From positions 1,612,001 to 1,676,000 of the forward strand of contig NZ_CP061287.1 in the NCBI RefSeq assembly GCF_018687275.1: DNA of 64,000 nt. The letters run 5' to 3'. This DNA comes from Polynucleobacter sp. MWH-Aus1W21 (GTDB taxonomy: Bacteria > Pseudomonadota > Gammaproteobacteria > Burkholderiales > Burkholderiaceae). The position numbers and the translations under genes are program-made. Position 1 is the first letter of the stretch. Each line of letters begins with the position of its first letter. Below, piece by piece: positions 35,418-44,097 of the stretch. The notes under the pieces were generated by a model. That model was not told the DNA's origin. It did no database searches and saw only the letters and a program-made list of their open reading frames with translations.

Positions 35418-35822
35418 ATGACAACGAATGCATGTATTGAATTAAAAGATCTTAAACTGCAAACGCAGATTGGGACTTATGGGCCGGGGGCTATTGTTCC
35501 AAAACAGCATCTTCTTGATTTAACTCTTTGGATTGACCCAAAACTGGCTCTCATCTCAGAGGATGCCATGGAAAATGTGTTTGACTATGACCCTTTGGTG
35601 ATTGAAATTGAGAGACTGGCAGGCGATGGTCATTATGAAACCCAAGAAAGACTCATCACCAGGATTGTCGGGATTTGCGCCAAATACTCTGAAATTAAAT
35701 CCCTAGAAATTAGCCTGAGAAAGCTACCCGTCAGCGCAGGATCAGGCTCACTAGGTGTTCGACTCCTGATAGACAACGCTACCCTCAACAATATTAGAGG
35801 GCATTCAATTAACGCAGATTAG
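35418..35822 (+). CDS. folB: Dihydroneopterin aldolase family protein
   Basis: A 134-residue protein of the FolB/tunnelling fold. The start IELKDLKLQTQIGTYGPGAI, the VFDYDPLVIEIERLAGDGHYETQERLITRIVG segment with the conserved ETQE glutamate region (about residue 75), and the final strand segment ISLRKLPVSAGSGSLGVRL fit dihydroneopterin aldolase. It is longer than E. coli FolB (122) and the GTYG motif is standard. It should make the pterin precursor of folate. I am fairly sure of the family. Confidence 0.8.
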   Translation: MTTNACIELKDLKLQTQIGTYGPGAIVPKQHLLDLTLWIDPKLALISEDAMENVFDYDPLVIEIERLAGDGHYETQERLITRIVGICAKYSEIKSLEISLRKLPVSAGSGSLGVRLLIDNATLNNIRGHSINAD

Positions 35823-35921
35823 CTCGAATGAAACTTAGAATCCCATCATAAAGCTGTCGAATTTTAAGAATCAATTTCATATACCAGCCATTTTACGCGA
35901 TTCTCTTTATAGATAAACATC

Positions 35922-36494
35922 ATGAAAATTATTTCTTCTATATTAATAAGTGCATTACTTGCTCTTGTCGCCTTGCCAGTAAGCGCAAACCTTGCAAGCA
36001 GTCTTAGCGATGGGCAGTATGTTTTGTTGATGCGTCATGCTGATGCACCGGGCTATGGAGATCCTGCGGGCTATCAACTTGATAAGTGTTCGACCCAGAG
36101 AAATCTGGGCGATAGAGGTAAGAAGCAAGCAATGTTGATAGGTCAGTGGCTGACCAACCAAGGGATTGCCTCTGCAAAAGTGATTAGCAGCCCTTGGTGT
36201 CGCTGCATTGATACTGCAAAACTACTCAGTAAGGGTAAAGTTACCATTGCCCCTGCCCTTGGCTCCTTCTTCGATGACATGAGCATGGAGAAAGAACAAA
36301 CTAGAAATCTTGAGAAACTGATTCAATCTCAGCTAAATGAAAACCCGAAGACGCCTATCATTTTGGTGACACACCATGTCAATATCCAAGCCTTCACCGG
36401 AAAAGTAGTTAATGTTGGAGATATGGTTCTGGCCAAAGTAGATAAGAATGGCAAGTTCTTAAGCCAGCAAGTCTATCCAAGCCCAAGCTTTTAG
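35922..36494 (+). CDS. Histidine phosphatase family protein, exported
   Basis: A 190-residue protein with a signal peptide (residues 1-22). The catalytic motif is LLMRHADAPG, in place of the classical RHG-E, followed by the SSPWCRCIDTAKLL arginine motif near residues 87-100 and the second catalytic histidine in VTHHVN near residue 150. It probably removes phosphate in the periplasm. It is at least 99 bases from folB and has its own promoter space. Confidence 0.82.
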   Translation: MKIISSILISALLALVALPVSANLASSLSDGQYVLLMRHADAPGYGDPAGYQLDKCSTQRNLGDRGKKQAMLIGQWLTNQGIASAKVISSPWCRCIDTAKLLSKGKVTIAPALGSFFDDMSMEKEQTRNLEKLIQSQLNENPKTPIILVTHHVNIQAFTGKVVNVGDMVLAKVDKNGKFLSQQVYPSPSF

Positions 36495-36509
36495 AGTCTT
36501 TCTTGAGGA

Positions 36510-36535
36510 CAAAAGAAAACCACCCGAAGGTGGCT
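36510..36535 (-). terminator. Rho-independent terminator of the tcu/Bug operon
   Basis: On the minus strand CCACC-TTCG-GGTGG is followed by TTTTCTTTT. It lies about 25 bases after the Bug receptor stop at 36559. On the plus strand there is no T-run, so it serves the minus-strand operon. Confidence 0.8.
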
Positions 36536-36558
36536 CTAGATCTTTACCCAGGCTAATT

Positions 36559-37542
36559 TTATTCAGCCGTTAGATTCTTCTCTTTAATTAAGCGGCCCCA
36601 AGTTGCCGATTCTTTGGCCATATATTTTGCAAGCTCTTCACGTGAGGTAGGCATTGGCGTTAGACCATGGTCATTCAACTGACTCACAACATCAGGGGAC
36701 TTCAATACTTTAACGATCTCAGTATTCCAGCGATCCAATATTGAATTTGGCACCTTAGATGAGGCGACGAAAGCATACCAATTTGTAGCGTTAAATCCAG
36801 GGTAGCCAGACTCAGCAATCGTTGGTACCTTAGGGAGCGACTTTAGTCGCTGCGGACCCGTTACAGCCAGAGCATTGAGCTTACCGTTCTCAATATAGGC
36901 TTTTGCTGTGCTGTAGGTTGAGAAATAAGCAGCCACTCTCTCACCAAGTAAATCCTGCATTGCTGGTGCCCCACCCTTATACGGGACGTGCACCGTGTCA
37001 ATACCGGCCATCTCATCCAATAACTCACCTGCTAAATGAGAGGCTGAACCTGGACCAGTAGATGCGTATTCTAATTTTTTTGGATTTTTCTTGGCATAAG
37101 CAATGTATTCCGCAAATGTCTTGATACCAGTGCCGGAATTTACAACAAGAATGTTTGGAAAGTTAACGCCCATAGTGATGGGAGATAGATCTTTAAACGG
37201 ATCATAAGGGAGCTTCATCATATGTGGAGCAATAGTCAGCGGACCAACCGAACCAAATAAGATCGTACTTCCGTCCGTTGGGCCATTTGCAGCATACTGA
37301 TGCGCTATATTTCCGCCTGCGCCACCACGATTGTCGACTACTACATTTGCGCCAATATTTTCACCCAGCTTTTTCGCGATGATACGAGCAGCAGTATCAG
37401 CTGCGCCACCCGCCGCAAATCCAACAACCATAGTGATGGTTTTTTTGGGCGGAAACTCTTGGGCAGAGGCTGCATAACCCATTAGCCCTAATCCAATACC
37501 AAGAAATACATTAAGAATTTTTTTCATTATTAAATTATTCAT
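36559..37542 (-). CDS. Tripartite tricarboxylate transporter (Bug) substrate-binding protein
   Basis: A 327-residue Bug receptor with signal peptide (residues 1-28, ending AASAQE). FPPKKTITMVVGFAAGGAADTAARII and VVVDNRGGAGGNIAHQYAANGPTDGSTILFG are the family hallmarks. The start at 37542 has GGGGGAG eight bases upstream and lies three bases after the tcuB stop. Its place in the tcuAB operon suggests that it binds tricarballylate, citrate or a similar tricarboxylate, in place of the usual TcuC permease. No TctAB permease is in the window. Confidence 0.92.
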   Translation of the reverse strand: MNNLIMKKILNVFLGIGLGLMGYAASAQEFPPKKTITMVVGFAAGGAADTAARIIAKKLGENIGANVVVDNRGGAGGNIAHQYAANGPTDGSTILFGSVGPLTIAPHMMKLPYDPFKDLSPITMGVNFPNILVVNSGTGIKTFAEYIAYAKKNPKKLEYASTGPGSASHLAGELLDEMAGIDTVHVPYKGGAPAMQDLLGERVAAYFSTYSTAKAYIENGKLNALAVTGPQRLKSLPKVPTIAESGYPGFNATNWYAFVASSKVPNSILDRWNTEIVKVLKSPDVVSQLNDHGLTPMPTSREELAKYMAKESATWGRLIKEKNLTAE

Positions 37543-37545
37543 TTT

Positions 37546-38691
37546 TTAATCTCCCCCTAAGCCAAGCTTGTTTGGCTGTCGCTTTTCAATTGCGTTCTTT
37601 AAAAGGGCTGCTAATCTGTAGAACCCATGAGCAAATTTACCGTATGGCATTGTTAAGAAAAAGCCCATTACAAAACCCAAATGGACCGCAAGCAATGCAG
37701 GCATCGCCATAGTATCTCGATAGGCCAAAAGGGCCAAGCCTGAGGCGCTTATTAAAAAAAGTAGCACTATAAAAGCCCTATCCATTGGTTTTTGAGATGC
37801 GTCACCATGCGCAGAATTTCGCTTGTAATTTAAATATAGCAATCCTGCAGGCCCAATTAGCAAACCAATACCACCCAATGTGCCCAGGATAACGGGCAAG
37901 CTATTAAGTGCGTATGGAGCTTGCAAACCTAATAAGTAGTGATATAAGGTTGCTACGCTAGTGGCTGCAAAACAAAGCATGAAACCATAAAACGTGAAAT
38001 GGTGAAACCACTTGCGCCACAAAGTAAAGGCATCATCCTCGTTATTGCAGCCTTCTCCATGGCCTCCACCAAGATACTTCAAAGTAAGCGCGTCATGAGC
38101 CGCTTCGGCCACAGCACCTCCAGATGTAGCGCCCGGTGAAATCCCTCTCCAAAAATTAATTAAGCCAATACCTAAAGCAATAACTGAGAAACCAAAAACT
38201 GCACCGAACATCAGCGCGAGAGTGTTGTGGGAAAAGATAGCGTAAAAATTACCCTCTAACGGTCCAGAAGTTAATGTTCCATTTACAACCAAGGTTAGCA
38301 TCAAAAATAGAATGAGTGAAAGCGATACAGCTATCGAGACAGTAACGCCATTGGTCTTGTATAAAGAGCCGAAAGATTTTGGCCAAGCATAGGTAATGTA
38401 AGTATCTTTGCGAACTCGCGCCATGACCTGTGGAATATTCACAGCAAATTCATGTGGAGGGGCGTATTGGCAAGCATGCAAACAGGCTCCGCAGTTATGA
38501 CATAGATTTGCCATGTAATTCACATCAGCAGGCAAAAACTCTATCCTACGTGTCATTGCAGGAAACACCGCACAAAAACCTTCGCAGTATCTACAAGCGT
38601 TGCAAATACTTAGCATGCGTGCCGCTTCTACCTCTGGTGCATTTGATCCTAAAGCACTGGCTTCCGAAATTAAGGATTTAAGCTGCTGCAT
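37546..38691 (-). CDS. tcuB: Tricarballylate utilization 4Fe-4S protein TcuB (CitB family)
   Basis: A 381-residue membrane protein. Two ferredoxin-type clusters lie in CNACRYCEGFCAVFP (about residues 30-44) and CHNCGACLHACQYAPPHEF (about residues 63-81), followed by about six membrane helices with haem-ligand-like histidines. TcuB reoxidises the FAD of TcuA and passes electrons to the quinone pool. The gene overlaps tcuA by 14 bases, so the two are tightly coupled. Confidence 0.92.
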   Translation of the reverse strand: MQQLKSLISEASALGSNAPEVEAARMLSICNACRYCEGFCAVFPAMTRRIEFLPADVNYMANLCHNCGACLHACQYAPPHEFAVNIPQVMARVRKDTYITYAWPKSFGSLYKTNGVTVSIAVSLSLILFLMLTLVVNGTLTSGPLEGNFYAIFSHNTLALMFGAVFGFSVIALGIGLINFWRGISPGATSGGAVAEAAHDALTLKYLGGGHGEGCNNEDDAFTLWRKWFHHFTFYGFMLCFAATSVATLYHYLLGLQAPYALNSLPVILGTLGGIGLLIGPAGLLYLNYKRNSAHGDASQKPMDRAFIVLLFLISASGLALLAYRDTMAMPALLAVHLGFVMGFFLTMPYGKFAHGFYRLAALLKNAIEKRQPNKLGLGGD

Positions 38692-40111
38692 GAGAATTAC
38701 CCTTTAGTTTGAATGCGGCTTTTGCAGCTTCACTTCCAGCGGCGCGGCCAAAAACTGTTCCTATAGTCATGCCGATTCCTGCCGCATAACCTTGGCCTAA
38801 AACATTTCCAGCCATCATCTCGCCTGCAACAAATAAATTCTCACTTGCCTTGCCATCAAAATGTACAGCGGTTGTTTCATCCGTCTTTAGACCTAAGTAG
38901 GTAAAAGTTACACCAGGTCTTACGGTGTATCCATAAAATGGCCCAGTATCAATTGGGAGGGCCCAATGTGTTTTAGCGGGCTCGATACCTTCAGTATGAC
39001 AATCATCCATGATGGTGTGATCAAACGTGCCAACACGGCATGCGCTGTTGTATTTTTTGACTGTCTCCAGCAGAGCCTGTGGTTCGAGCCCCAGCTTTAC
39101 TGCCAGCTCCTCGATTGTGTCAGCCTTCTCCCCAGGGAAAACCGGAGGCATAAAGCGACCCAATACTTTTGAGTCAATGATTGAATAACCAATTTGTCCT
39201 GGCTGTTGAGCAACCAACCTTCCCCAGAATGCATAGCGCTTAGGCCAAAAATCTTCTCCCTCATCCGAGAAACGTTGCGCATGTTTATTGACAACAATTC
39301 CGAATGACACGCAATCAATTCGAGTACAAATCCCACCATCATACAAAGGAGCTCGAGCATCCACTGCAACCATGTGCGCTTGGGTGGCGTCACTTACTGA
39401 ATCAGCCCCCAACTCAATTAACTGCTTGAGGAGCACGCCCTTGTTGTACTGGGTTCCGCGTATTAAAAAGTTATCAGCCGGAGATTCGCCATACTCATTA
39501 ACCCCCCAAGCCTCTTTTAACCACTCGCGATTAGACTCAAAACCGCCCGCGGCCATCACACAAGTCTTTGCCTCAATGCGCTCACCACCCACATATGCAG
39601 CTATAAATTTTCCATCCTGAATTTCTAGCGAATCTACAGGTGAGTTGTAGCGAATTTGGATACCCAAATTTTCAGCGCTACGGTAATACGCATTTATTAA
39701 TGCCTTACCTCCGCCCATAAAAAAAGCATTGGTACGAGATAAATTCAGAGTTCCAGACAAAGGCGCCTGAAAGCGTACGCCGTGATGCGTCATCCAATTA
39801 CGACACTGAGATGAACTGCGTATGACATATCTTGCTAATTTTTCATCTGTCTTGCCGCTTGTTACCTTCAACACATCCTGCCAATATTCTTCTTCTGGAT
39901 AGGCTTCTAACATGACATCTTCTGGCTGGTCATGCATCGCACGGATATTGCGAGTATGGGCAGAATTACCGCCGCGCCATTCTTTTGGGGCGGCCTCTAA
40001 AACTAAGACAGATGCTCCAGCCTCTCTTGCCATGAGTGCAGCACACAAGGCGGCATTACCACCGCCAATGACGAGAACATCTAACTGATTTTGTTTAATT
40101 TGGGAGCTCAT
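38678..40111 (-). CDS. tcuA: FAD-dependent tricarballylate dehydrogenase TcuA
   Basis: A 477-residue flavoprotein of the fumarate reductase/succinate dehydrogenase family. The FAD dinucleotide motif is VLVIGGGNAALCAALMAREA near the start, followed by GGNSAHTRNIR, the family's histidine region, and the C-terminal GEMMAGNVLGQGYAAGIGMT. TcuA oxidises tricarballylate to cis-aconitate. The start is the ATG at 40111; a TTG at 40126 with AAAGG five bases upstream is an alternative. The operon order is lysR, tcuA, tcuB, Bug. Confidence 0.92.
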   Translation of the reverse strand: MSSQIKQNQLDVLVIGGGNAALCAALMAREAGASVLVLEAAPKEWRGGNSAHTRNIRAMHDQPEDVMLEAYPEEEYWQDVLKVTSGKTDEKLARYVIRSSSQCRNWMTHHGVRFQAPLSGTLNLSRTNAFFMGGGKALINAYYRSAENLGIQIRYNSPVDSLEIQDGKFIAAYVGGERIEAKTCVMAAGGFESNREWLKEAWGVNEYGESPADNFLIRGTQYNKGVLLKQLIELGADSVSDATQAHMVAVDARAPLYDGGICTRIDCVSFGIVVNKHAQRFSDEGEDFWPKRYAFWGRLVAQQPGQIGYSIIDSKVLGRFMPPVFPGEKADTIEELAVKLGLEPQALLETVKKYNSACRVGTFDHTIMDDCHTEGIEPAKTHWALPIDTGPFYGYTVRPGVTFTYLGLKTDETTAVHFDGKASENLFVAGEMMAGNVLGQGYAAGIGMTIGTVFGRAAGSEAAKAAFKLKGNSHAAA

Positions 40112-40161
40112 GACAGAAGTATCCAATAGAACCTTTATATTGATAAGTGCAATATAAAATC

Positions 40162-40188
40162 ATATTATTGCGATTTAAGCAATAATAT
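40162..40188. promoter_or_regulatory. Perfect palindrome in the tcuA promoter, likely LysR operator
   Basis: Ten-base arms ATATTATTGC and GCAATAATAT around a seven-base spacer, between the LysR gene and tcuA and about 50-77 bases before the tcuA ATG. LysR-type regulators bind palindromic T-N11-A sites of this kind. A nearby GCAATATAAA repeats part of the arm. It is the natural site for the regulator encoded just upstream. Confidence 0.65.
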
Positions 40189-40211
40189 AATACGAATCGA
40201 ACACCTACACA

Positions 40212-41096
40212 TCAGACACTTTTTTGAATCAATTTGAAGAATGCTTGGGCTGCTGGTGAGAGGCTGGTATTTTTATGTCGCAATAAGGTGACCTTGCGCT
40301 TAACCAATGGCCCCCTTAGCTCTATCTTATGTATGTGCGAACGCTCACCATCATTTAGTGTTGAGGATGGAAGAATTGCACAACCAACACCAGCAGCAAC
40401 TAAATTGATAGCAGTGGCATGATGCTGTACTTCATAACTACCATTCAAGCGAATGCCATGTTGAGCCAGCTGGTAATCCATCAAGACTCTAGTAGACGTA
40501 AAGTTACTCACCACAATCAAATCCACATCCCGCATGTCAGACCATGTCACTGACTTTTTATCTTTCAGTGGGTGCGTATCCTGACATATGAAGACTAGTG
40601 GATCATCAAATAATGATGTTTCAATTAAATCGGCATGCTTTTCACCATCTAATGCAATACCAATTTCTGCCTGTTGATTTAGAACAGCTTTACGGACCTC
40701 GCTAGAAGTTGCATCTAATATGCGTATCCGATTATCTGGATATAGATTGACGTATTGACGAATCAGTTGCGGCACCATACTGACAGTTAAGCTAGGTATG
40801 CATGCAAGGCTAAAGCTGCCCTTTGCATGCTGCGACATGTCTTTAAGATGACCAATGGCAGAAGTCATCTCATTGACAATAGCACGCGCTTTCGGCAAAA
40901 ACTCACGACCCACCGCCGTGAGCTCTACATGGCGAGTGGTTCTATCAATGAGCCTTAGCTCAAGGTAAGACTCCAGTTTTTGGACTCTACGCGTTAACGC
41001 TGTTTGTGTAATATGCAGTTGATCTGCGGCCTTATTAAATCCACCGAGCTCCGCAATCACTACAAACGCTTGTATACCGTCAAAATCAATTTTCAT
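40212..41096 (-). CDS. LysR family transcriptional regulator of the tcu operon
   Basis: A 294-residue LysR regulator. The N-terminal winged HTH is at about residues 5-62 (GGFNKAADQLHITQTALTRRVQKLE), followed by the linker helix and a periplasmic-binding-like effector domain (about residues 90-290). It is encoded immediately upstream of, and in the same direction as, tcuA, with a palindrome between them. It is the likely equivalent of TcuR, which activates the operon with tricarballylate or citrate-like effectors. Direct readthrough is possible. Confidence 0.9.
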   Translation of the reverse strand: MKIDFDGIQAFVVIAELGGFNKAADQLHITQTALTRRVQKLESYLELRLIDRTTRHVELTAVGREFLPKARAIVNEMTSAIGHLKDMSQHAKGSFSLACIPSLTVSMVPQLIRQYVNLYPDNRIRILDATSSEVRKAVLNQQAEIGIALDGEKHADLIETSLFDDPLVFICQDTHPLKDKKSVTWSDMRDVDLIVVSNFTSTRVLMDYQLAQHGIRLNGSYEVQHHATAINLVAAGVGCAILPSSTLNDGERSHIHKIELRGPLVKRKVTLLRHKNTSLSPAAQAFFKLIQKSV

Positions 41097-41384
41097 ATGA
41101 ATTACCTACATTCCCAGCTTGGTGTGTGAACGCTACCGAAACCAATTTAACAAGAAAAAATTACGCTGCTTTACTCCTTAGCCTTCAAAACCAAAGAATT
41201 TTTATGACATTCTTACCTCGCGACAATACCATTAATCACCATATAAATTTCCTTTGCACCCACTCATCATTTTTGCGCTCATGGCAGTAACCCGCTAGTT
41301 ACATGATGAGGTCATAGCAATGCATCTTCCGCCCCTTTGGGGCTTTGGCGTTATAAAATGAAAGATATTACAAAGGAGTCATAC

Positions 41385-41531
41385 ATGGCAAAAAGTAGAA
41401 TTTCACGTAGAAAATTCTTGATCACTGGCTCAGCACTAGCCGCCATACCTACATTTGGAGTATTGGCCCAAGAAAAGCCAGTATTTAGAGGCCTTAAAGA
41501 AAAGCTAAGGTCCACAACAATCTACTTTTAG
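41385..41531 (+). CDS. Truncated Tat-signal protein (48 aa)
   Basis: From the ATG at 41385, with AAAGGAG six bases upstream, the frame encodes a twin-arginine signal SRRKFLITGSALAAIPTFG followed by only about 25 residues and a stop. A Tat signal normally leads a folded protein of hundreds of residues, so this is probably the 5' end of a gene whose body was lost. The neighbouring nitroreductase remnant supports local decay. A real small exported peptide cannot be excluded. Confidence 0.5.
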   Translation: MAKSRISRRKFLITGSALAAIPTFGVLAQEKPVFRGLKEKLRSTTIYF

Positions 41532-41622
41532 TTCGTTGCTCCAAGCCAGATTCAAGTATCTATTGAGATTTGGTGACGGAATGTGCTACAAACCGACTAG
41601 ACAGAAAAAAACGGCTTAGGTA

Positions 41623-41737
41623 CGCGCGAAGATATATTGAGTAACTAAAGAATGATCCCTTTTGAAAGACTCTCTTTGGTAAATGCTCGCACAGACATGT
41701 GTGATGTAATGGCCTCAGCAGCAGTGAGTATTGTCAT
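41623..41737 (-). pseudogene. Nitroreductase remnant (first 38 codons)
   Basis: This stretch is clearly homologous at the nucleotide level to the start of the nitroreductase gene at 28339-29034. From the ATG at 41737 it reads ITSHMSVRAFTKESLSKG against ITSRMSVRAFTKESVSKE in the intact gene. After IIL the codon for lysine (AAG in the intact copy) is a TAG stop, and homology ends near 41622. The rest of the gene is missing. It is a decayed duplicate next to the truncated Tat-signal ORF. Confidence 0.85.
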
Positions 41738-41780
41738 ATTTATCCTGGGTTACTCAAAATCAACTGGGCATCAGATGAAG

Positions 41781-43436
41781 CTAGCCTTTTTCTTCCCTAC
41801 CCTCATTAATAGGGCGCACTTGAGAATACTCTAATAGCAATTTCAGCATCTTCGCTTGCAGGGCAGTTGCATTATTAGGATCTCTGAAATATTCATCCAA
41901 TCTTTTCTTGTCTGAAACGCTAACAATTTGCTGCAACTTGGAAATCGAAATCTTCAGTTGTTCAGCAGCAACATCAGCGTGTTTTGATAAAAACTCTAAG
42001 TTGTATTCAACAGGAGCATCTTTACGAGCTTTTGCATCGTTAGCCTTCTCTAAGCCCATTTCAACTTTTGCTTTTTCGAGAAGTCGCTCTAGCTCAGGCT
42101 TGGATAAATGCAGCCTCTTGGCTTCTGCTTCAATTAACTCTTGCTCATCAGTCGAGATAACTCCGTCTTCCAGCATGGTGTAAAGTTCTGTCATCATGGT
42201 TTCGCGATCAATACGCAACTGATCACTTAAGGCTGATGAAAGAATAGCCGCTGGAATCGCAAAAATACCAATACCCAATAGCGCTAACACTATGGTGATG
42301 GCACGGCCAGCTGGCGTAATAGGAGAAATATCACCATAACCCACGCTAGCAAGCGTAATTACCGACCAATAAATAGATTGGGGAATATTCTCAAATTTAT
42401 CTGGCTGTGCTTCATGCTCAAATAAATACCCTAAACAAGCTGCGAGCATGACGAGCAACATCATAATGAAGGCCGAAGCTTTCATGACCGGCCATTCTCT
42501 TTTAATCACAATGAATAATGATTGCGTTGCACCCGAGTAGCGCGCCAATTTAAGCAGACGCATCAAGCGGAATACTCGCAAGAAACGCAAATCAAATAGG
42601 TGATGTAATACGCTTTCTAGATAGAAAGGCAAGATAGCCAGCAAGTCGATAATGCCTGTAGGTCTAGTAGCGCTTTTAAGGCGCCCAATCAGCGCAGACT
42701 GGTACTTCGGATCCTCTGGGGCGCTATAGATCCTCATTAAATACTCGGTTGAAAATACAGCAACCGCAAGAATATCCAAAATAATAAATTCGGTATGCAG
42801 ATAGTAGTTAATGCTATGCACAGACTCCAAAATGACTGCCAATACCGAAAGAATTACCCAGACCACAATAAATAAATCAAATATGTGATGCAAATCACCA
42901 CTGGTCGGTGTTTCATTCACTATGGCGTAAATCCTGTAACGAAACGATTTATCTTTATTCTTTTCAAGAAACTCTTTAACCGCCGGTGAAAGGGCTCTAA
43001 ATAGTTTAAATAAACGCAGTAGTCGCAGAGCCCTTAACACGCGAAGATCTGCCTGGAAGAATGCGCCCAAGTAGAAGGGCAAGATTGAGACTAAGTCAAT
43101 TAAAGCAAAGGGGCTCTTAGCAAATGCGAGTCTGGGGATTTTTTTCGATTTAAAAGCAGGATCTTCAGGGGCCACATAAAGCCGCAACAGATATTCAATC
43201 GAAAATACCGCTAGAGAAAAAACATCAAAATAATGAAAAAAGTGTTCGCGTGCGTCATAAATAATCGGAATATGCTCAAGCACCAAGCCCGCCATATTAA
43301 ACACAATCATGTACGTAATAAAATGCTCAAACTGGTAATGAAAATTATTTTTAATTTTTTCATTAAACAGGAGATCGTAAGTCCATTTGCGGATACGCAA
43401 ACTTAAGGAAGCGATAGAGATGGAATTCATTTTCAT
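41781..43436 (-). CDS. K+ channel-like ion transporter with two voltage-sensor domains
   Basis: A 551-residue membrane protein. Residues about 38-150 form a first S1-S4 unit without a pore, with a charged S4 (LRVLRALRLLRLFKLFRAL). Residues about 185-300 form a second S1-S4 unit (S4: LRFLRVFRLMRLLKLAR), then the pore with the potassium filter TLASVGYGDI near residue 365 and helix S6. The C-terminal 140 residues are cytoplasmic and helical. FSIEYLLRLYVAPEDP and FSTEYLMRIYSAPEDP show that the sensors arose by duplication. The gene overlaps the next upstream gene by four bases. Confidence 0.88.
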   Translation of the reverse strand: MKMNSISIASLSLRIRKWTYDLLFNEKIKNNFHYQFEHFITYMIVFNMAGLVLEHIPIIYDAREHFFHYFDVFSLAVFSIEYLLRLYVAPEDPAFKSKKIPRLAFAKSPFALIDLVSILPFYLGAFFQADLRVLRALRLLRLFKLFRALSPAVKEFLEKNKDKSFRYRIYAIVNETPTSGDLHHIFDLFIVVWVILSVLAVILESVHSINYYLHTEFIILDILAVAVFSTEYLMRIYSAPEDPKYQSALIGRLKSATRPTGIIDLLAILPFYLESVLHHLFDLRFLRVFRLMRLLKLARYSGATQSLFIVIKREWPVMKASAFIMMLLVMLAACLGYLFEHEAQPDKFENIPQSIYWSVITLASVGYGDISPITPAGRAITIVLALLGIGIFAIPAAILSSALSDQLRIDRETMMTELYTMLEDGVISTDEQELIEAEAKRLHLSKPELERLLEKAKVEMGLEKANDAKARKDAPVEYNLEFLSKHADVAAEQLKISISKLQQIVSVSDKKRLDEYFRDPNNATALQAKMLKLLLEYSQVRPINEGREEKG

Positions 43437-43981
43437 AACTTAAACTCCCCAATCTTGATTAGGTAATAACCAGTGTCACAAAGACTGAGGCGAATATTCA
43501 TTCCGCTAACTAACTTTTCTGTAGGCTCCATGGGCGACACAGCTGGAGGACCAGATGGATTTAAGGTCATTTTTTCAAATATGAAGGCGCCGCTCGAACC
43601 AAGCTCGTGTTTATCGCACTTTGCAGCATAAGCTGGCGACTTTGGCATTAAGAGGTTGGAAAAACTTTTAAATGGCCCACCATCATCAAAAAGCGCACCA
43701 CTACAACTTTGCCAAGTATTCACCTTCACGCCCCTACCAGGAATTTCACCCTCTGCTAGAGGTGTGCACGATTTAGGGCTAACAGACTCATTGGCTTCAA
43801 GCTTTTGAGAGAAACCCTCAAACCAGACCAGAATTTGCTCACCATTTTCCTGTAGCAGAGCAACATTTTCAGCCCTTCGAAAATCTCCCACTCCGAGATA
43901 TCCCACCAAAATCAAGTTGGCCACCAATATACAAAGAAAGATAAAGTCAGAGAATTTCATTCCCCTAAATATCTCTCGCAT
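43433..43981 (-). CDS. Membrane-anchored periplasmic protein coupled to the channel gene
   Basis: A protein of about 182 residues from the ATG at 43981; TTG starts at 43993 (GGAGG five bases before it) and 44005 are possible. A membrane helix near the N-terminus (FSDFIFLCILVANLILVGYLG) is followed by a soluble domain with four cysteines that could form disulfides outside the cytoplasm. No known family is recognised. The end overlaps the channel start as ATGA, which suggests a role as an accessory subunit, but this is inference. Confidence 0.7.
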   Translation of the reverse strand: MREIFRGMKFSDFIFLCILVANLILVGYLGVGDFRRAENVALLQENGEQILVWFEGFSQKLEANESVSPKSCTPLAEGEIPGRGVKVNTWQSCSGALFDDGGPFKSFSNLLMPKSPAYAAKCDKHELGSSGAFIFEKMTLNPSGPPAVSPMEPTEKLVSGMNIRLSLCDTGYYLIKIGEFKL

Positions 43982-44097
43982 TATTTTTATCAAGGCAGCC
44001 TCCAAAATTCTTTCATCATTTATATCATTTATCTTTGCGCTGAAAATTACTGTATATTGAATACTTAATTTGCATGACTTCTTTTTCAGGAGATCCT

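Noticed and set aside
41652..41834. Plus-strand 60-residue frame
   Set aside because: It is the complement of the decayed nitroreductase start and of the 3' end of the channel gene.
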